From: Larkinella sp. C7
GTDB lineage: Bacteria > Bacteroidota > Bacteroidia > Cytophagales > Spirosomataceae
NCBI RefSeq assembly: GCF_006149005.1
Contig: NZ_VBSL01000006.1
Coordinates: 1 to 64,000 of the forward strand
Direction: 5' to 3'
DNA: 64,000 nt
Part shown: piece after piece, positions 26,561-35,451 of the stretch
Position numbering within the stretch: the first letter of the stretch is position 1
Layout: each line of letters starts with the position of its first letter
Notes under the pieces: model-generated
Told to the model about the DNA's origin: nothing
The model's database searches: none
Seen by the model: only the letters and a program-made list of their open reading frames with translations
Position numbers and translations under genes: made by a program

Positions 26561-27364
26561 CTACCTGTTTGTGTTTTGACTTTCAGCTACTTCCGTTGGT
26601 GTTTTGCCAAACTGCTGCTTGAAGGCAAAAGAAAAATGCGACAAATCTTCAAATCCTACTTCCAGATACACCTGGGTTGGTTTGAGGTGCTGGTTCGAAA
26701 GTTGAAAATGAGCTTCATCCAGCCGTTTCTTTTTGAGCCAGTGGTAAGGCGTTGTTCCGAATCGTTTCTGAAAATCCCGCTTGAACGACGACAGACTTCG
26801 GCCCGTGAGATACGCAAACCGTTCCAGACTGATGTTGAAGCGAAAATTACGGTTCATGAATGCTTCCAGATTTATCTTTTCGGGAACGCTGAAATTAAAG
26901 AAAACGCCGGCCAACTGCGGATTGGCTTTCAACAGGATCAGCAGCAATTCTTCCCTTTTTAAATCGGCAAAAGTGTCGTCGATCTGCAGGTCGCCGGTGT
27001 AATAGGGTTCCAGAGAATGGACAAAACTGTGGATGAATTTAGTTTTTTCGATCAACAAAAACGAGTCATCGTTGGCAAAAACCGGTACATCGACCGGATG
27101 GCGTTCCTGGAATCTTCTCAAAAAGGGTTCGTCCAGCGTAATGATAATTTTCTCAAACAGATCGTTTTCCTTGTATTTCGTATACCGCACCAACTGATTT
27201 TTCCGGGCGATTACGGCATCGCCCGGATTCATCGTATACGTGTTTCGCCCGTCAAACGCCTTCATCGACCCCTTTAATAAATACAGAAAAAAATGGTCTG
27301 ATATAAATTGCTCCGGAGAAATTTCGGGGCCTAAATGGCAGGATTGAATGTTATGAACTTTCAC
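26561..27364 (-). CDS. AraC family transcriptional regulator
   Basis: The 267-residue protein has an N-terminal cupin-like sensing part (FLYLLKGSMKAFDGRNTYTMNPGDAVIARKN) and a C-terminal double HTH (FAYLTGRSLSSFKRDFQKRFGTTPYHWLKKKRLDEAHFQL and VGFEDLSHFSFAFKQQFGKTP). It lies 73 bp downstream of the SDR gene's stop, on the same strand, which suggests but does not prove control of that reductase. Confidence 0.9.
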   Translation of the reverse strand: MKVHNIQSCHLGPEISPEQFISDHFFLYLLKGSMKAFDGRNTYTMNPGDAVIARKNQLVRYTKYKENDLFEKIIITLDEPFLRRFQERHPVDVPVFANDDSFLLIEKTKFIHSFVHSLEPYYTGDLQIDDTFADLKREELLLILLKANPQLAGVFFNFSVPEKINLEAFMNRNFRFNISLERFAYLTGRSLSSFKRDFQKRFGTTPYHWLKKKRLDEAHFQLSNQHLKPTQVYLEVGFEDLSHFSFAFKQQFGKTPTEVAESQNTNR

Positions 27365-27437
27365 GTATAGCGTCTTTTGTCTGTTACTTCCATTTCATCA
27401 AAAATGCCCCTAAATCCCATAGACGTCAATCTAAAAA

Positions 27438-28400
27438 TTAATTCTTTTGCAAGCTATCGACACTGGCCAGTAAGGCCGCTTCTTTGCTGCGGGGATGCCA
27501 GCCCAACACGGTTTTGGCTTTCCGGTTCGTCATGTCCATGTAAAATTCCGGGGCCGTCGGCCGCATCTCGGCGATGTGTTTCGCTAATTCGGGCCGTTCT
27601 TTTTTATACAGTTCGGCGACATCGTAAAAGCTCATCACGCCATCCGAGGTAGCAATAAACCGTTCTCCACCCGCTTCCGGATGCGTCATGGCCGTTATGT
27701 GCAGAGCGGCCACATCCCGGACATCGACAACGCCCATTGTAAAATTTGGACTTTCCCTGATAACGCCATTCAGGATTCCGGAAACCGCAATATCCAGCGA
27801 CGCCGAGGTGATTCCACCCAAAACCGGTCCAAAAATTCCCACCGGATTGATCACCGTCAGTTCCAGATTCCCGCCTTCGGTTTCCATGTACGCCCAGGCC
27901 GCTTTTTCGGCCACGGTTTTCGACTTGATATACGGCGGAATCGGTGCCGAAGCATCCGTCCAGTCTTCTTCGGTAAAAAGATGGTCTTTGGGATTGCGAC
28001 TGTAGCCGATGGCCGCAAACGAGGAAGTCAGCACAACTCGTTTGACACCGGCTTTTTGAGCGGCTTTCAGCACGCGCAAAGCGCCGTCCCGTGCCGGAAT
28101 GATCAGTTCGTTTTCATCGGTAGGGTCCTGCGCCGGAAACGGCGACGCGACGTGCAGCACATAATCCACACCCGCCACGGCTTCCTCCCAACCGGTGTCG
28201 CTGGTCAGATCGGCCTCAAAAAACGCCAATGGGGTAAAATCGTCAATGCCGGCTTCTCTTAAGGCGTCGATGATGCGGCCTTTTTTCGACAGGGAGCGCA
28301 GTGTGGTATTTACGTGGTATCCTTTTTGCAAAAATTGTACAATGGTGTGTATCCCCACAAATCCGGTGCCGCCGGTTACTAATACGGTTTGGTTTGTCAT
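27438..28400 (-). CDS. NAD(P)-dependent aldehyde/ketone reductase, extended SDR family
   Basis: The 320-residue protein belongs to the dihydroflavonol-4-reductase-like group: VLVTGGTGFVGIHTIVQ (dinucleotide binding), DYVLHVASPFP, VVLTSSFAAIGY and catalytic YIKSKTVAEKAAW (Y-x3-K). Members reduce aldehydes or ketones with NADPH. It is followed by an AraC gene on the same strand. A strong hairpin terminator lies about 100 bp upstream of its start and isolates it from the next gene. Confidence 0.9.
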   Translation of the reverse strand: MTNQTVLVTGGTGFVGIHTIVQFLQKGYHVNTTLRSLSKKGRIIDALREAGIDDFTPLAFFEADLTSDTGWEEAVAGVDYVLHVASPFPAQDPTDENELIIPARDGALRVLKAAQKAGVKRVVLTSSFAAIGYSRNPKDHLFTEEDWTDASAPIPPYIKSKTVAEKAAWAYMETEGGNLELTVINPVGIFGPVLGGITSASLDIAVSGILNGVIRESPNFTMGVVDVRDVAALHITAMTHPEAGGERFIATSDGVMSFYDVAELYKKERPELAKHIAEMRPTAPEFYMDMTNRKAKTVLGWHPRSKEAALLASVDSLQKN

Positions 28401-28500
28401 TTTGGTTGGTCGTTTATGAACAGCACAAAATTCCGGATTAGAGCGACCGTCAACTTTGCTGTAACGTCCAATTTTAGTTTGTTGTGAAGGTCACTTCGGG

Positions 28501-28543
28501 GAATAAAAAAGGATTGCCACGACAAGGCAATCCTTTTTTATTC
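28501..28543. terminator. Strong hairpin terminator with 18-bp perfect stem
   Basis: GAATAAAAAAGGATTGCC (28501-28518) pairs perfectly with 28526-28543 around a 7-nt loop. A-rich and T-rich flanks mean it can end transcription on both strands. It sits just after the stop of the NmrA-like gene at 28562. Confidence 0.92.
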
Positions 28544-28561
28544 CGGGTGTGCAACTGCGGT

Positions 28562-29314
28562 TTAGCGCTGGTTGTCCGCTTTCGAAATCCATTCGCCATA
28601 GGTTTCACGGCCCACATACCCGGCATCATCGGGTACCAGCGTCGTAGCGTTAATGGCGGCACCTGAATAAACCGCGTTGGCATCGGTTACCACTTCCTGC
28701 GGGTTCTTAATGCTCGCAAAATAGCGTCGGATCCAGGCATCTAGCTCAAACCGCTCGGGTCCGGCAATGTCTACGATGCGATTTGTTGGCGTTCCGGTGG
28801 CGGTTTTGGCCAGAAACGACACCACATCGGCACTGGCGATGGGCTGCACAAGCCCACGGGGCAGCACGATTTTCCCGTCGGCCGCACACATGTGGGCAAT
28901 GCCTGCCGCAAATTCGAAAAACTGGGTCGCCCGTACAATCGAGAATGGAATGCCCGATGCCTTGACCAGTTCTTCCTGCACCTGCTTGGCCCGGAAATAA
29001 CCGCTTTCCTGGAGTTTGTGGGTCCCGACCACCGAAAGGATAACATGGTGTTGAACGCCGGCTTTTTTTTCGGCCGCCAACAAATTTTCCGTGGAGGTTT
29101 TAAAGAAGGTCATTACGTCCTCCGTGGCGAAGGAGGGCGAGTTGGAAACGTCGATCACCACGGTGGCGTTTTGCAGGGCTTCCTCCAAACCAACCTGGGT
29201 AATCGTGTTGACGCCGGTGTTGGGCGATGCGGCCAGAACGTCGTACTGATCTTGTAGCGTACGGGTTAATTGGTTGCCAATGAGGCCGGTACCGCCGATA
29301 ATGACTAGTTTCAT
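28562..29314 (-). CDS. NmrA/SDR-type NAD(P)H-binding protein
   Basis: The 250-residue protein begins KLVIIGGTGLIGNQLTRTL, a Rossmann dinucleotide motif, and continues with VVIDVSNSPSF, HHVILSVVGTHKL, SGYFRAKQVQEELVKASG and FSIVRATQFFEFA, as in atypical SDRs of the NmrA/YwnB group. It lacks the classical Tyr-x3-Lys, so it may bind NAD(P)H as a redox sensor or act as a quinone/enal reductase. A Crp/Fnr gene starts upstream on the same strand (73-bp gap). Confidence 0.85.
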   Translation of the reverse strand: MKLVIIGGTGLIGNQLTRTLQDQYDVLAASPNTGVNTITQVGLEEALQNATVVIDVSNSPSFATEDVMTFFKTSTENLLAAEKKAGVQHHVILSVVGTHKLQESGYFRAKQVQEELVKASGIPFSIVRATQFFEFAAGIAHMCAADGKIVLPRGLVQPIASADVVSFLAKTATGTPTNRIVDIAGPERFELDAWIRRYFASIKNPQEVVTDANAVYSGAAINATTLVPDDAGYVGRETYGEWISKADNQR

Positions 29315-29386
29315 CTTGCTTCGTTTTTAACGGGTTAAATGTGACGCAAAGGTGAAAACCGCATCGTTCAAAAATCTTAAACTGGT

Positions 29387-29962
29387 TTAAGAAATGCTTT
29401 TCCGGCGAATTTCGCTCAGGTATTCGGGCGTAAAACCCAGGTAGGAAGCCAGCAGGTATTGCGGAATGCGTTGCAGAAACTCGGGATGTTTTTTGCAGAA
29501 ATGATGGTATAATTCTTCCCGCGAAAAGCCATACATAAACTTGATCCGCATTTGAGCGGCTGCATACGCTTTTTGATAGACACACCGGAAATATTTTTCC
29601 ATTATGGGATGTTGCGCCAGCAGTTTTTCCCGGGCATCCCGATGCAGGGCGAGCACGTCCGTAGGTTCAACGGCCTGAATGGTAGACTCGGTGATCGATT
29701 GGCTTTCGTAGGCAAAATGGTCGGTTATCCACCAGTTTTCGATGGCCAGTTCTGTGGTTTGTTCCACGCCTTTTTCATTGACAAAAAACTTTCGCAGAAT
29801 TCCCCGCTCTACAAAATAATGCCATTGGCAGACCTGTCCTGCCGTGAGCAGGTTTTCTTTTTTAGTCGCCGTTCTGGTCTGAAAATACGAAAGAATCCGG
29901 ACCGCTTCGTCATCCGTAACGGCTGTGAATTTAGTCAGATGGGCTTTGAAGCGTTCGGGCAT
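29387..29962 (-). CDS. Crp/Fnr family transcriptional regulator
   Basis: The 191-residue protein has a beta-roll sensor (LLTAGQVCQWHYFVERGILRKFFVNEKGVE) and a C-terminal wHTH (IPQYLLASYLGFTPEYLSEIRRK) that ends right after the recognition helix. Single Cys residues only, so no Fe-S cluster. It precedes the NmrA-like reductase on the same strand and repeats the regulator-plus-oxidoreductase layout seen at 20.4 and 35.5 kb. Confidence 0.9.
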   Translation of the reverse strand: MPERFKAHLTKFTAVTDDEAVRILSYFQTRTATKKENLLTAGQVCQWHYFVERGILRKFFVNEKGVEQTTELAIENWWITDHFAYESQSITESTIQAVEPTDVLALHRDAREKLLAQHPIMEKYFRCVYQKAYAAAQMRIKFMYGFSREELYHHFCKKHPEFLQRIPQYLLASYLGFTPEYLSEIRRKSIS

Positions 29963-29997
29963 GGATCGATGGTTCGCAGCGGTTGTTGATGCCGTTT

Positions 29998-30867
29998 TTA
30001 CTTGTATTTTTTTATATCAAAATCGATGTAAAGCAGGTCTTCTTTCATTTTATCACCTTGCTTCTCCTGTCTGGAAAAGTAGAGTCTTTTTTCTTTGGTA
30101 TGGACAAATGGGCAAAATTCCGCCAGGCTGGAATTGATGGGTGATCCCAGATTTTTCGGGGTGGTCCATTTGCCTTTTTTCTGAAAGGAAATGTATAAAT
30201 CGACATCGCCGAAACCGGTCGGATCCGACGAAAAATAGAGCAGGTAATCTTCGTCGGGAGAAATAAAAGGGTTTGATTCCCGCTCCGTCGTATTGATGGG
30301 CAAACCTAGGTTTCGAGGAGTTTGATAGTTGCCATTTTTAAATTCTGAAACATACAGATCGGACTTGCCTTTGCCATCTTCATTTTCCTTCATGAAATAG
30401 ATGTTGCCGTTTCTGGATACGGAAGCATACGATTCGGAGCTTTCGGTATTGATTACACTGCCCAGATGGTACGGTTTACTCCATTGATTATTCGCTAACG
30501 TAACCGCCCAGATGTCGAAATCTTTCCGGTCAGCGTTCCTTCCCGTGGTTCTGTTGGATTGAAATAGCACTGTTTTTCCGTCGGGACTAAACAGGGGGTC
30601 AATGTCTTTCCACTCGCCGGTTGGTGAAGAAAAAGAAGCCACAACCGGCGTCGACCAGGTGCCATTGTTTTTCCTTGACTCCATTATTTTTAATGTATCT
30701 CTCTTCCCATTTGAACGTACCCAAAGAGCAATTTTAGAATCAGGCGAAATGGTTAGCCCAAAAACGCCACCGTTGGATATTAGCGAGGGTTCAAATAGTT
30801 GGGGGGCAACTTGGGCTTTACAAAATGTCGTTATACAGAGAAAGGCTATTAGTACTGAATAGTTCAT
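29998..30867 (-). CDS. Secreted WD40-like (PD40) beta-propeller protein
   Basis: The 289-residue protein starts MNYSVLIAFLCITTFCKA (signal peptide) and contains PD40-type blades: SPDSKIALWVRS, DPLFSPDGKTVLFQSN, SVSRNGNIYFMKEN, FISPDEDYLLYFSSD and CPFVHTKEKRLYFSRQ. These are TolB-like periplasmic or surface propellers; no enzymatic motif is seen. It is not evidently linked to neighbours and is separated by 109 bp from the VOC gene. Confidence 0.85.
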   Translation of the reverse strand: MNYSVLIAFLCITTFCKAQVAPQLFEPSLISNGGVFGLTISPDSKIALWVRSNGKRDTLKIMESRKNNGTWSTPVVASFSSPTGEWKDIDPLFSPDGKTVLFQSNRTTGRNADRKDFDIWAVTLANNQWSKPYHLGSVINTESSESYASVSRNGNIYFMKENEDGKGKSDLYVSEFKNGNYQTPRNLGLPINTTERESNPFISPDEDYLLYFSSDPTGFGDVDLYISFQKKGKWTTPKNLGSPINSSLAEFCPFVHTKEKRLYFSRQEKQGDKMKEDLLYIDFDIKKYK

Positions 30868-30976
30868 GCGTATTATTGATTAAAGATCACTTTTGCATTG
30901 TTTATAAATTGCTTTCAACGGTTTTGGTACCCAGTCGTTGCGGTCTGATTCAGGATTATAACTGATTTTCTCAACC

Positions 30977-31366
30977 TTAGAGGGTGTACCCGATTTCCCA
31001 AATGTGTCCAAACGGGTCTTTCAGTTTTCCTATTCTCCAGTCGGTTTCGGTCGTCATGGGACAAATTTCTGTCGCACCAAACGTTACCGCTTTTTCGAAT
31101 AATTCGTCCGCATTTTCAGTCTGTAAGATTATTCTGACCGGGCTCGTTAAACTGAAGTCAGGGCTTACATTACCAAATTCGGGTTCTTCGTCGCCCACGA
31201 AAAATTCGGCCCCTTCAATGCTTATTTTGGAGGTCAATTTTTCGTCGGGCCGATCATACCGTTCCAGTTCAATGGCTCCAAAAGCAGATCGATAAAAGTC
31301 AACCGCGGCTTTTCCATTGTTGACGGTCAGGAAAGGCGATACCGTTGTGGTAGTATTTGCTGTCAT
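30977..31366 (-). CDS. VOC (glyoxalase/bleomycin-resistance) superfamily protein
   Basis: The 129-residue protein is a single two-module VOC chain: VSPFLTVNNGKAAVDFYRSAFGA at the N-terminus, FFVGDEEPE, and DPFGHIWEIGYTL at the C-terminus. It resembles PhnB/YdcJ-type VOC proteins. The role (isomerase, dioxygenase or drug binder) cannot be told from sequence. Confidence 0.88.
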   Translation of the reverse strand: MTANTTTTVSPFLTVNNGKAAVDFYRSAFGAIELERYDRPDEKLTSKISIEGAEFFVGDEEPEFGNVSPDFSLTSPVRIILQTENADELFEKAVTFGATEICPMTTETDWRIGKLKDPFGHIWEIGYTL

Positions 31367-31473
31367 GTGCAGGTCATTTATCTTTGGTTGTTGGTCGTTA
31401 AATTTACGTACTATTTCGCTTATACCGGCTTACAGCCGCGTAGCGATTTAGGGTTTGGTCGCCGTGCACAAAA

Positions 31474-32604
31474 CTACTGATAAAGCTTTTGGAAGGAAAA
31501 GGTGGGGAGCAGCATCTCTATTTCATTCTGGCTCGTTTCACGTTGTGCTGCAGTGGCATAACCAAACATTTTTCGTTCATAGTCGTCGATAGCGGCTTGA
31601 ATGGTTTCATATTGTCCGCTGGTCAGGTTGTCTGATAAAACGAATGCATCGAGTAGCCCGGTGTTTACACCCTGACCGGCGAAAGGCGGCATACTGTGTG
31701 CTGCATCTCCAACGAGCGTGATCGGTAACGGGCGATTGGTTTTCCAGGGTTTATCCAATGGCATTTTTCTCGTGGGCAATACAACAAAGGAAGAGGTTGC
31801 GCGGAACAACTGGTGATAACAGGCATGCCAGCGAGCAAACCGATGGGAAAGAAACGCAATGATCATGTCCGTATTTTGTAAATCTGATTCAGTTCCCTGA
31901 GCCCATTCTTCAGGCTTTTTGAAAATTACGTTGTAGCTCAAGATACTGCCGTTCTCAGGATTTGCAATTAATAAATAGCCTTCACCTGAGGCCATTAGTA
32001 TGGTATTGTCGCAAAGCTGATAGAACTCCGCACAGTTTCGTTCCGGTTGAACGACTTCGCCCTGGAGAATCAAGGTGCCGGTATATTCAATGTCGGCATC
32101 CGTAACCTGTTTTCTTGCTCTGGACATTCCCCCATTCGCTCCGATAACAACGTCTGCGGCTGCATGAATGTCATTTTCAAAATGCACAAGCCATCTTCCG
32201 TTGTGCTCTTCAAGTCCGGTAAATTTTCGGTCCCAAACAACGGTATCGCTCGCCAAACTGTCAAGCAACAGTTGTCTTAAATCGTTTCGGTTGATCTCCG
32301 GATTGTCATATTGCTCTGCATGACCCGGTTTTTTAGAGAATAAGACGTTGCCCTGGTCGTCAACCACGGTTCTTCCCATGGGTTTTGCCAGGGCATAATA
32401 ACGTTCCAGCAATCCGGCTTTTTTCAGGGCTTCCTGCCCGGAACCTTTGTGCAGATCGAGCGTACCGCCTGAAATCCGGGTTTTGGCATCGCCGTCTCTT
32501 TCGTAAACGTTCACATCGATTCCGGCTTGCTGTAGTAATGTTGCCAGGGTCAGACCGACGGGACCTGCACCGAGGATGGCTATTTTTTTATTTTTCAGTA
32601 ACAT
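31474..32604 (-). CDS. TetX-family FAD-dependent monooxygenase
   Basis: The 376-residue protein aligns end to end with tetracycline-inactivating TetX of Bacteroides (by memory). It keeps ILGAGPVGLTLA, VYERDGDAKTRI, GGTLDLHKGSGQEA, DNPEINRNDLR, GDAAHSMPPFAGQGVN and the end SQNEIEM...FSFQKL. Cytosolic FAD/NADPH hydroxylase. Residues that contact tetracycline in TetX differ: Q192 is kept (ILQGE), but the Arg of CNGNRLM is Ile (CDNTILM) and the His of GALHFG is Ser (SILSYN). It may therefore act on another polyketide or be inactive on tetracycline (inference). The AraC-type gene lies 73 bp upstream, same strand. Confidence 0.88.
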   Translation of the reverse strand: MLLKNKKIAILGAGPVGLTLATLLQQAGIDVNVYERDGDAKTRISGGTLDLHKGSGQEALKKAGLLERYYALAKPMGRTVVDDQGNVLFSKKPGHAEQYDNPEINRNDLRQLLLDSLASDTVVWDRKFTGLEEHNGRWLVHFENDIHAAADVVIGANGGMSRARKQVTDADIEYTGTLILQGEVVQPERNCAEFYQLCDNTILMASGEGYLLIANPENGSILSYNVIFKKPEEWAQGTESDLQNTDMIIAFLSHRFARWHACYHQLFRATSSFVVLPTRKMPLDKPWKTNRPLPITLVGDAAHSMPPFAGQGVNTGLLDAFVLSDNLTSGQYETIQAAIDDYERKMFGYATAAQRETSQNEIEMLLPTFSFQKLYQ

Positions 32605-32677
32605 GATTTTGCATGGTTTAATGACGATGCAAAATTGCTGCGGTGGTGCGGAGTGGAATAGTAAAAATCAGCCGTTT

Positions 32678-33433
32678 TTAAGAAGGTAGTTTTTTGATGG
32701 AGACAAGATCGATAAAACGCTCATCTTGGTTTTTGCTCAACACTTTTGGTGTAACACCGGCATACTTCTTAATTTCTTTGATAAAATGCGTTTGGTCGGT
32801 GAAATTTTGCTCCGGAAACAGGTTGCCTTCGCTGATGTTTTTGAACGAAGCCCCGAAGCGAAGAATGTTGCAATAGGCCTTGAGTGACATGCCAAACTGC
32901 TGATTGAAGTACCGATTGATTTGCCGGCTACTCCAATACACGTTGTCGGAGAGCTCCTTTACCGTCATCGAGCCCTGGGAAGAATAAATGAGCGCAAATA
33001 ATTTCTTCTTTCGGCTATCCACGTTTTCCGGTGAAAGGATTTTTATTTTTTGTGTCGCCTTGTTGCAAAAACTTTCCAGGCTGTTCAGGTCAACGGTTTC
33101 AAATTGCCAGAACTCATCTGAAACAGGCTGTGCTCCATTCAATACGCCTTTGATCGAATTTCCGAGCAGGTATTCCACGGCCAGTAACTTAAAACCGATG
33201 GAAAACAGTTGCGCATCGGCCGGGATCGTTACCTGGCTGGGCATCGTGTCAATGCCTCGCACGACCATTTCCCAATCCTTAGAATTCACGTTCACCAGCA
33301 TCATATCCATCATTCCATTTGGAAGTACCGTCGACGAAATGTCTTTCCCGGTTTTGTTTTCCACCATCCAAAAGCTGTGAACAAACTGCGAAATGGAAGG
33401 ATCGGGTAAAGCGGATTGGATCGTTAACTCCAT
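32678..33433 (-). CDS. AraC-type HTH transcriptional regulator
   Basis: The 251-residue protein has a sensing N-terminus (DPSISQFVHSFWMVENKTG...LLAVEYLLGNSIKGVLN) of the type found in Bacteroidota AraC regulators, and a C-terminal HTH pair (MTVKELSDNVYWSSRQINRYFNQQFGMS, LKAYCNILRF, DQTHFIKEIKKYAGVTPK). It lies directly upstream of the TetX-like gene and likely controls it. A 32-bp palindrome centred about 63 bp upstream of its ATG is a candidate operator. Confidence 0.85.
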   Translation of the reverse strand: MELTIQSALPDPSISQFVHSFWMVENKTGKDISSTVLPNGMMDMMLVNVNSKDWEMVVRGIDTMPSQVTIPADAQLFSIGFKLLAVEYLLGNSIKGVLNGAQPVSDEFWQFETVDLNSLESFCNKATQKIKILSPENVDSRKKKLFALIYSSQGSMTVKELSDNVYWSSRQINRYFNQQFGMSLKAYCNILRFGASFKNISEGNLFPEQNFTDQTHFIKEIKKYAGVTPKVLSKNQDERFIDLVSIKKLPS

Positions 33434-33480
33434 TTTTCTACGTCATACCACTTGATTGAAAAGAAAAGATCATGGTAGTT

Positions 33481-33512
33481 ATGTAGAGCCTACCAATTGG
33501 TAGGCTCTACAT
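33481..33512. promoter_or_regulatory. 32-bp perfect palindrome, candidate operator
   Basis: The arms ATGTAGAGCCTACCAA and its exact complement meet with no loop. The core CCTACCAATTGGTAGG resembles the palindrome at 35428-35441. It lies between the NmrA-type gene stop (33515) and the AraC start (33433). A half-site TACCACTTG occurs near 33448. It could also act as a terminator for the upstream gene, though no T-run follows on the minus strand. Confidence 0.6.
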
Positions 33513-33514
33513 AC

Positions 33515-34411
33515 TTATTTTACAAAAGACTTGATAAATGCCAAACTCGTTGTCCAGGTCAGGTTTTTATACCGGTCATTCGCCAGTTGATGGTGTTGCG
33601 TCGAAAACATGGAATACATATACTGGCTTTGCTGCCATTTTGCATACAACTCCTGTTCACCAGCCGGGTTGTCGGCTCTTTGTTTGTGGATAAATCGGGC
33701 AAAGTCTTCGAGACTGGCTAGTTGGTGGAGCCTGAACTCCTGACCCGTTGCTTCTTTCACATCAGCCCGTAATCCACTGGGGCTGACCTGAAAACTGGCG
33801 ATCTGCAAATCCCGGGGTGCACTGTCGTCCAGAGCCACTTCGGCGGTAAAGGCAGCGGTATCGTCCATAGTGGTGAAGTCCAGTTTCCAGTCTGCTTTTT
33901 CACCCCAGTAACCAATGCTCCTGTCTTTTAAGTTTAAAACCGGGGTATTGTATTTCAGGATGTCCGCAAAGGCCCCGTTGAAAATAGACGATGCCTGTAT
34001 GGACGTGCTGTCCAGGTACGCTTTAAATTCTCTTCGTAAATCAAAATTCCGGTTTTCGCCCGGCACCAGGCCATTGTAATCCGTGCAAAAGTCGGATGGA
34101 ATAAAGCGTGGAACCCCGGCTTGCAGGGCACCATCCAACATCCGCTTTTGTAAGTCCACAATGACATCGCCCAGGCCCGCGAGTGCGGACACCACGCAAT
34201 GGATACCGGCACAGGCTTTCGCAATGTCATCAGGGCTGTTGAAATCAAACTCCATAACCTTGACGCCCATTTTGGCAAGCATTTCAATTTTTTCGGGATC
34301 AGACGACGGGCGAACGATGGCACTGACGTCTGCTTCTCGTTTTACTAATTCCCTACAGATTCTACTTCCTAAGTTACCGGTAGCACCGGCTACCAAAATT
34401 GCTTTTTTCAT
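33515..34411 (-). CDS. NmrA/isoflavone-reductase-like NAD(P)-binding protein
   Basis: The 298-residue protein starts KKAILVAGATGNLGSRICREL and has AIVRPSS, CVVSALAG, RFIPSDFCTDYNG and SIFNGAFADILKY, typical of the PCBER/isoflavone-reductase-like aromatic alcohol reductase group. The substrate is unknown. It is the second gene after the epoxide-hydrolase-like gene (28-bp gap), so the two are probably co-transcribed from the promoter carrying the 35428 palindrome. Confidence 0.85.
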   Translation of the reverse strand: MKKAILVAGATGNLGSRICRELVKREADVSAIVRPSSDPEKIEMLAKMGVKVMEFDFNSPDDIAKACAGIHCVVSALAGLGDVIVDLQKRMLDGALQAGVPRFIPSDFCTDYNGLVPGENRNFDLRREFKAYLDSTSIQASSIFNGAFADILKYNTPVLNLKDRSIGYWGEKADWKLDFTTMDDTAAFTAEVALDDSAPRDLQIASFQVSPSGLRADVKEATGQEFRLHQLASLEDFARFIHKQRADNPAGEQELYAKWQQSQYMYSMFSTQHHQLANDRYKNLTWTTSLAFIKSFVK

Positions 34412-34439
34412 GTCTGAATTTTTATGACTGTTTGTTTCT

Positions 34440-35378
34440 CTAGGATGCCAGAAAGCTCAAAACCGCGTCCACTACTTGTTCCGGCTTCTCTTCATACAGG
34501 TAATGGCCACTTTCTAAAATCCCTAGTACGTGTACATCGTTTGCTACGTAGGGCAATCCCATTTTCATATACTGGTAGCTAATGTAACTCCCAATCCCTA
34601 ATACCGGCATGGCAAGCGGCTGGTAGGTTTTTGCATCGTCGATATCCTGCGTAAAGGATTGATACCAGGCATTGGACGCCCGGATGCTGTCGGCTTCATT
34701 GTAAGCGGACGCATACACGGCTCGTTCAAACGCAGTCATTTTACGATCATCGATCATGACATAGTGAAAAAGCCAGTCCAGCAGGTATTGGAAACGTCCT
34801 TCCAGGATCTTTTCCGGCAATTCTTTTACCTGGTTAAATCCCATCCACCAGGCATACGGCATCCTGGCATCCATTTTTTCCGTAAACGTGCCGGCGGCTG
34901 GCATCAATGGCATTTGCATCATGCCTTCACTGGGGTGAGAGCCATCCAGAACAATGAGCTTTTGGGTGAATTCGGGGTAATTGAAAGCAAAACTCATGGC
35001 TACCATGCCGCCAATGTCGTGCCCCATGATATGAACCTTTTTTAAGCCAAGTTGCCGGACCAGCTCCCAAATATCCGTTGCCATCGTTTTCTTGTCGTAG
35101 CCCGACGCGGGTTTGTCCGAACTGCCCATGCCTCGGATGTCAACGATGATGACGCGGAAGGTTTTGGCCAGCTCGGTGGCAACCGGATGGTAGGAATACC
35201 AGGTTTGGGGCCAGCCGGGCAAACAAATCAGCGGCATGCCGCTACCGCCTTCTACGTAATGCAGCTTCACTCCGTTGACGGTTGCATACTGATTGGTAAA
35301 ACCAGGGAAATCGTTAATCAATTCATCATCAGAATAGGGATTCTGAGGCTCCGGTGTGTGGTCTTTCGTTTGAGTCAT
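34440..35378 (-). CDS. Alpha/beta hydrolase, epoxide hydrolase / haloacid dehalogenase-like
   Basis: The 312-residue protein has LPGWPQTWYSY (oxyanion), GMGSSDKP, and a nucleophile elbow GHDIGGMVA with Asp (D121) instead of Ser. This is the mark of epoxide hydrolases and fluoroacetate/haloalkane dehalogenases. The catalytic His is in ESGHYLYEE. A cap-like part with MPYAWWMGFNQ follows the elbow. No signal peptide. It forms a pair with the NmrA-type reductase downstream; detoxification of a small organic is a reasonable inference. Confidence 0.87.
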   Translation of the reverse strand: MTQTKDHTPEPQNPYSDDELINDFPGFTNQYATVNGVKLHYVEGGSGMPLICLPGWPQTWYSYHPVATELAKTFRVIIVDIRGMGSSDKPASGYDKKTMATDIWELVRQLGLKKVHIMGHDIGGMVAMSFAFNYPEFTQKLIVLDGSHPSEGMMQMPLMPAAGTFTEKMDARMPYAWWMGFNQVKELPEKILEGRFQYLLDWLFHYVMIDDRKMTAFERAVYASAYNEADSIRASNAWYQSFTQDIDDAKTYQPLAMPVLGIGSYISYQYMKMGLPYVANDVHVLGILESGHYLYEEKPEQVVDAVLSFLAS

Positions 35379-35427
35379 CGTTTTGTTTTTAACGACTCAA
35401 AGGTAGACGGCTGGTGAAGCGCGAAAA

Positions 35428-35441
35428 CTACCAAGTGGTAG
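35428..35441. promoter_or_regulatory. Palindromic operator candidate CTACCAAGTGGTAG
   Basis: The 14-bp dyad CTACCA-AG-TGGTAG is centred about 57 bp upstream of the hydrolase ATG at 35378. It shares the CTACCAA-x-TGGTAG core with the larger palindrome at 33481-33512, which sits at a similar distance from another start codon. Confidence 0.6.
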
Positions 35442-35451
35442 ATAATGAAAA

